From Mya arenaria (taxonomy: Eukaryota > Mollusca > Bivalvia > Myida > Myidae): a stretch of 64,000 nt of DNA. Made by a program: the position numbers and the translations under genes. Shown one piece after another: positions 59,954 through 64,000 of this stretch. The DNA lies in NCBI RefSeq assembly GCF_026914265.1, contig NC_069135.1, forward strand, positions 26,716,247-26,780,246, given 5' to 3'. The stretch's first letter is position 1. The number at the start of each line of letters is the position of its first letter. Below the pieces are notes generated by a model, which was given only the letters and a program-made list of their open reading frames with translations, made no database searches and was not told the origin of the DNA.

Positions 59954-62264
59954 TGTTAATATTAGATTCACCAAGTCTCAATATCACAGACTTTCTCAAG
60001 TCTAATCTCCATCTCAACTTATTTAACCGCACAAGATCATAAAGTTTGATAAAACTTCTTGTATGATTTATATCTTTTTGAAAGTTAGTTTCTCATAGAA
60101 TGTTTTGATAAAAAAAGTAGTCAATTTTTGCAAGAATTTTTTTTCTAAAGCAAAAAATATACAGTTTAAGAAAGTGCTCATAACAAACAATTAGATTTAT
60201 TCGATCATTTTTTTGCTACTAGATAATTTTTCCTTGTATTCATGACCAAAGTATTTAATCAACATAATTATTTTTGGCGCTTTTAAAAAAGTAAAAATGT
60301 ATATGATTATAAATAACTTTATGATTGTGTTAATTATATAGAGCTTAAAAGAGCTGAGACTGAGATTTGACCTAAAAAAAAATATTTCTGCCTGACCAGA
60401 TTTTAGACTGAAGCTAATAATGGCAGAATAAGAGTGCTCCCATAAAGACAATTTCAGGGCATTTTCTGACTTTACATGCAGGGCCACCATTATGGAAGAA
60501 TTCATGGAAGCATCATGCATATTAAATGGCATTAAATTAAGGCGCTGCATTTAAGACAGTTGGCAACTGCAAGTCAATTGTACAATAAAATTGTACTTAA
60601 AGCAAACATTTTTAAACCTCTTGGATAACATGCATTGTGGTTCAAAAGTAAAATATATATAACTAAAATTTATTTAATTCTCTTATTGAGTAAAAATTTT
60701 AAAATGCATTGATATTATTTTAAAGCAGTCCACAAGGTCACGTAAAATGGGGTAAAAATATTGAAATGAGTCAAGTATTTTATCTATAGTTTGGCAAGGT
60801 TATAAGTAAAGTTTATGTTTTATTCTCTAGACTGTATCATTAGTTTTGCTGTAATAAATCAGGAAAGTGGCAGGATTATTCGAAAGTATTAAGATTGATA
60901 AGTGATATGGAGATTTATAAGTATTTAATTCATGTCATAAATTTATATACTTTCATCATGTAGAAATTATTGGTTATTTATTAAGAAAAAATAAAATGAC
61001 TGACAGAAAATATAATATTTATGACATAAAATAAGTTGTTTTTTCTTATTATTATGTTATCAATAATATTGTAAACATGAGGTTTATTTACAACCATTAT
61101 AATTTTTATTAAAAATGTCAAGTTTTTCTTGGTAACAATGAATACTTTGTTATATTTTTATAGTTGATGTGCTTTTATTTTTAGACATCATCCAGGGAAT
61201 AAAAATAAAGTACATATGATTTTATGAAGAAATAAACATAATCATTTTTAACTCTCAATGTATTGAATTAAATAAGGTTATTAAGTATATGTACTTACCG
61301 AAATAATTGTTTAATGTGATACAGTTGAATTTATAACCCTTTTATTTTTGTAAATTAAAACTGTAAAATGTAACCCTTAAGCCAGCTGAACAGTTCAATA
61401 TTATTTTTTGTCTTCTGGCCCAGCCACTGCTTTAATCTACAGATTCACCTGATTAAAATCAACTGCTGCTGACTGCTGAATTACCAAAATAAATGTATAA
61501 CACTGATTCAAAAAATTTGGACAAAATATAATTTTGAACACCATATATATATATTTAGATAAAGATGATATATTTTAAGATATACAATAGCTAGGAAAAC
61601 AAAAATCCAACCCTATTAGGAAGATATGTTTTTATCATATATGTGCCTATTATAACTGATCCTAGCAGTATTTGGCTACAGCTGCACTATATGTACCTAT
61701 AAAGTACATACAATAATAGTTACAAAAACAATTTAGATATAAATGTGATAGAATGTTTTTCTTGAGAGCTGAATACTTCTGCAGATCATTGATACATTTA
61801 TCAGGAAGACATCATAATTGCAAAACATACATTGTTGGTTGCTTTAGAAGATGCAATCAGCTTTGGAATGCCAGAAAAATGGGCGATATTTGCACATTAT
61901 GCAACAGTAGATAAACAAAAACGAGCAAGATTAGGGCGATTTCTCGTGTTCCCTGAGGTTTGCGAAAATATTCCATAATATGTTCTGTCTGCATTTCTGC
62001 TGATGCATTGTGCTGCAATATTTGATGACATAGATTATTTATTGCAATCTGCAACCGCTGATATCTGGATCGATCTGCCCCTGACCTTCACAATTTTTAG
62101 CTCCACTGTTATTCAAACAATATAATGGTGCCGTTGGCAGAGAAGGCGTCATGTTTCAAGGCCTATAACTCTTGACTTGTTGTATAACTCTAACAATAAT
62201 AGCTCCTTGATCAAAGTTTGAACATGTCATGTAAAATCTCCTGTAAAACCGCTCTGGACATTCA

Positions 62265-62540
62265 CATGGAACTTAGTTTACATCATGTTACTTTTAAGTG
62301 ATGATAAACACATGTATAGCAAGGCCTTCAACTCTAGCTGTAAAAACTGTCAAGTTGTACCCCTTCAATTTATCATACATAACTTCATTAACATCAGTTA
62401 TATAATCCCATGAACTTTGTTCACACATATTACCAGTGTGCATATGTGTAGCAATGTCCAAAAATCTGGATTTACACAGTTAGTCCCCTTGATTGAATAA
62501 TAGACCACCGTTGGCTTTTTGTCCAAGGGTCTCTTGTTTA
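62265..62540. repeat. Interspersed repeat family copy
   Basis: ACATGGAACTTAGTTTACAT, CACATGTATAGCAAGGCCTT, CAACTCTAGC and GTCAAGTTGTACCCCTTCAA, the best preserved TATAGCAAGGCC copy in the window. A second partial copy follows (GTGTAGCAATGTCC, then AGTCCCCTTGATTGAA) near 62445-62500. Confidence 0.45.
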
Positions 62541-63524
62541 ACCTTCATGTTCTGTTCAGATGTTCATTGTACATTCAAATTTCACATACAAGCAGATGTA
62601 AACAACCTAAGAAGGATTTCTGTAAAATATATGTACAAAAAGTTAACCTAAATTAACAGTTAATTGATAAATGCAAGGTTTGTAGACCTGTGGTCAATCT
62701 TGACCACATGCTTCTTATCCTAGTTTTGGGGTAATTCTTTCTAGTCGGGTTGGGTGAGAAGGTGGTGTATTAGATGGTAATTTTAAGTATCTGTCAGAAT
62801 AAGTATCTGTTAGAAATGAAGATGTCAGAATTCAATCATATGTAGCCTGGCCCCATAACTCTTCTTTGATATTGAGCATTCTATACAAGGCAACTGTGTG
62901 ACTGAATTAAAGGGAGGTAATGGTTAAAAAGGAAATGAGGAAACACTTTTCAGTTGACTGGTTTATCAGTGTCAGAAGGGGAGTACTTGCTGAAAGATAA
63001 GTAGCTTTTTTGTAAAACTTAAAGGGAGTATACTTGATTTATTGAAAGGGAGGTAATAACATTGATCAATATGAGAAGTGAAGGGCATTAATTGCACTCT
63101 GAGTTCACTGACAGAAAGGGAGGTGGATGAATGAGAGTCAATAATTGAAAAGAACTATTCGAAATTAGTATTAAATGAGATACTGTTACAAACAAAACAA
63201 AAGATATCCTCCAAATAAATTCTTAAAAGCCAGTCTACTAGGTCTGGTCAGCCAGAAAAATGCCTGGAAACTGCAGGGGACAATTAACAGTAATTGTCTG
63301 TTTAACAGGCTAGTGGGCACAGGTGGGCTAGGTAATTTCCCAGGTAATAGCAGGCTAACATTGTCCAGGTGAGCGCCGAGGGTCTGCAGGTGGGAGCATG
63401 TGGCTTATGCATGTGAGTTGGTGGTGGTCAACTGTTTGATACCAAACTAAAAGATATCGAGGCTTGGTTTATGAACAGTTATGATTTGTATGAAACTGTT
63501 AAATTTTACTTATATCTTGAAGCT

Positions 63525-63682
63525 CAATTGTGGCGAAAGATGATAGCTCATGGAATCACTCTCTAGTCCATAATTCCTGGGTAGAAACCAGTACTTGTGT
63601 CCATTTTTAGAGGCCGTGAGAAAGTAACCCACAACCTCTTAGGTGGGAGGTGGACACCCTATCATAACCACTAGACCACTTA
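63525..63682 (-). repeat. tRNA-derived SINE, decayed
   Basis: On the minus strand the head reads AGTGGTCTAGTGGTTATGAT (A-box-like, as in tRNA-Asp/Glu types), then AGGGTGTCCACCTCCCACC, TAAGAGGTTGTGGGTTACTT and TCTCACGGCC where the B box should be. The body continues with GTACTGGTTTCTACCCAGGA. The B box is degraded, so it is a SINE copy and not a functional tRNA gene. Confidence 0.6.
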
Positions 63683-64000
63683 CAAAACTGTTGATGCAAT
63701 AACACAAGCTTATATATAAGTGTTTGTTGTTGTTGTTTTTTCTCCATTTTTGAGAATGACCAGGATCAGAAAATAAAGAACAATATGTGTAAAAAATGAG
63801 TGTACCAACTTTCGAAGCCAAACTTAGGCAATGATTTATGCCCATAATATTTGAAATAACTTTGGTTTCAAATACCAACATCTCTCCTTAAAACCCCAAC
63901 CCAACTCCAGAACCCACTTTATCTCAAAATTTAAACTTTCCATGCAGTTCAATGATAATATTCATTTTAGGCTGGGCTTATCATGTGTAACCTGTTAACT

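Larger units (their letters stand above)
51708..64000 (+). other. Prickle intron after the PET-start exon, running off the window
   Basis: At least 12.3 kb with no recognisable PET or LIM exon. It holds minisatellites, a TIR element, a tRNA-derived SINE and AT-rich sequence. Short ORFs (for example 58202-58585 minus, 60197-60550 minus) have no domain. Confidence 0.55.

Noticed and set aside
63612-63682. tRNA gene on the minus strand
   Set aside because: A-box-like start is present but the B-box region reads GGGTTACTTTCTC and the acceptor arms do not pair; fits a SINE copy.
1-64000. Retroviral, LTR-type or Polinton-type fossils
   Set aside because: No paired long terminal repeats and no recognisable polymerase, integrase, capsid or envelope-like coding stretches were seen.

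Overview
The window is AT-rich eukaryotic DNA with small exons, consensus GT/AG introns of up to tens of kilobases and many tandem and interspersed repeats. It looks like a bivalve mollusc, probably a clam-type genome. That is an inference from three things: several ninjurin paralogues, a divergent invertebrate Kv subunit, and repeats of bivalve style (a short-TIR element with a tandem-repeat core, and dispersed families carrying AAGGTCAAGGTCA and AGAGACAGTATGCACAT). No prokaryotic, organellar or retroviral genes were seen.

Left part (1-17.3 kb): a cluster of three complete ninjurin genes on the minus strand, A at 525-2288, B at 8974-10513 and C at 13878-17275. Each has three coding exons with phase-0 introns. 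Between A and B lies one plus-strand, three-exon Kv-type potassium channel gene (5585-7770, 461 aa). It keeps the T1 zinc motif and the TVGYG filter, but its S4 has lost about half its charges and its S6 PXP hinge is altered, so it may be a silent or modulatory subunit. Ninjurin C has two tandemly duplicated first coding exons (17240-17275 and 15349-15384), each with its own duplicated upstream sequence.

Middle (17.8-23.1 kb): a 2.4-kb minisatellite with a 23-bp unit and higher-order structure lies inside the upstream copy of the duplicated region. It is followed by AT-rich intergenic DNA with a 152-bp Harbinger-like MITE beside a CTG/GAT microsatellite.

Right part (23.1-64 kb): the 5' end of a prickle (planar cell polarity) gene on the plus strand. 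It has a candidate promoter with a perfect CRE and a GC box, a Cys-rich N-terminal exon at 24263-24354, an alternative N-terminal exon at 32707-32852 in the same splice phase, and the start of the PET domain at 51527-51707. The rest of PET, the three LIM domains and the C-terminus were not found, so they lie beyond the window. The very large introns carry a 2.3-kb hAT-like non-autonomous element with eleven full and one decayed copy of a 181-bp repeat, flanked by a perfect 8-bp target duplication; a 1.2-kb TIR element; a short LINE-like tail with an 18-bp duplication; SINE remnants; and several minisatellites whose unit length is a multiple of three and which therefore produce false ORFs.

The three gene sets have no evident common pathway. 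Ninjurins act in plasma-membrane rupture and adhesion, Kv subunits in excitability, and Prickle in planar cell polarity.
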